A stretch of 14,901 nucleotides of DNA from an uncultured Erysipelotrichaceae bacterium (GTDB lineage Bacteria > Bacillota_I > Bacilli_A > Erysipelotrichales > Erysipelotrichaceae), in assembly GCA_910586285.1 (NCBI GenBank), contig CAJUGR010000038.1, positions 1 to 14,901 on the forward strand. The letters run 5' to 3'. Position 1 is the first letter of the stretch. Each line of letters begins with the position of its first letter. This document shows, piece by piece, positions 14,541-14,901 of this stretch. The notes under the pieces were generated by a model, which had not been told where the DNA came from, searched no databases, and saw nothing but the letters and a program-made list of their open reading frames with translations. A program made the position numbers and the translations under genes.

Positions 14541-14825
14541 TTATTCACTTATCAGTCGATGTTTGAATGCCCTAACCTTTGCGCCATAGCGACTTGAAAA
14601 TAGCAAGCCGATCAAGAGCATTCCGACTGCAATTCCCTGTAAAATATCCATTCCTATCATAACAGTTGGATTATTATAAAGGTCTGTATCCTTAACGAGA
14701 GAATAAATCAATACTAAAAGTAATGCGATTCCATTGCATAAACGCACCCGCTTATGATACCGCTGTGCCTCTGTATTTGTGTAATCAACTGCCTGCAATA
14801 CCGTTTCTTTTGTTTCTTTATCCAT
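14541..14825 (-). CDS. Small two-helix membrane protein of unknown function
   Basis: The 94-residue protein starts with a charged stretch MDKETKETVLQAVDYTNTEA. Two transmembrane helices follow (about 28-44 and 55-77), and the tail is basic, SRYGAKVRAFKHRLISE. I do not recognise it. The ATG at 14825 is preceded by GAAAGGAAAAGC with about 9 nt spacing. The next credible gene on the same strand begins 271 nt downstream, so it may be a separate unit. Its N-terminal KETKETVLQAV resembles the IETKEALLQAV of the frameshifted remnant at 13293. The matching DNA is also similar, which suggests a shared origin of the two small genes. Confidence 0.7.
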   Translation of the reverse strand: MDKETKETVLQAVDYTNTEAQRYHKRVRLCNGIALLLVLIYSLVKDTDLYNNPTVMIGMDILQGIAVGMLLIGLLFSSRYGAKVRAFKHRLISE

Positions 14826-14901
14826 ATTTTTGCTTTTCCTTTCACATTTAAATTTTCTTGTAGGTCAACTTCGTAATAATATTTCAATCATAATATCCGG
14901 A

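Overview
This window carries a complete-looking, T-box-controlled histidine biosynthesis operon on the + strand (about 1-8846). A series of small regulatory and membrane gene clusters follows, all on the - strand (8845-14825). The organism is most likely a low-to-medium GC Bacillota. The evidence is the tRNA-sensing T-box leader, strong AGGAGG ribosome binding sites, the short-form HisG with a HisZ partner, a short BceS-like histidine kinase, and PadR and XRE regulators. A gut lineage such as Erysipelotrichales would fit, but that placement is inference.

Region 1 (1-293) is a class I T-box leader. It has an AGTA/GAA specifier loop presenting CAC (His), a TGGAACC antiterminator bulge, and a 10-bp intrinsic terminator. 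Region 2 (294-8797) is a tightly packed operon in the order hisZ-hisG-hisD-hisC-hisB-hisH-GNAT-hisA-hisF/I-hisE-GNAT. Most junctions overlap or are within 20 nt. HisZ and HisG start the pathway. HisE, the HisI domain, HisA, HisH with the HisF domain, HisB, HisC and HisD carry it to histidine. Only histidinol-phosphate phosphatase is missing. Its most unusual feature is a HisF-HisI fusion in one 373-residue chain, with HisE left separate. Two GNAT acetyltransferases of unknown substrate ride along. A 10-bp hairpin at 8821-8846 closes the operon and can also serve the convergent gene.

Region 3 (8845-11672, - strand) holds an OmpR-type response regulator with a BceS-like kinase, but no ABC transporter beside them. 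Behind it lies a PadR regulator coupled to a multi-pass membrane protein. The PadR promoter has a good -35/-10 pair whose -10 lies in a perfect 25-bp palindrome, the obvious candidate operator.

Region 4 (11975-14825, - strand) is visibly more AT-rich and looks like accessory DNA. It has an XRE repressor with two C-terminal membrane helices plus a small membrane protein. It also has an MBL-fold hydrolase with a tiny membrane ORF directly upstream and a frameshifted gene remnant directly downstream, then a terminator. A small two-helix membrane protein stands at the right edge. I found no tRNA or rRNA genes, CRISPR array, transposase or phage gene.
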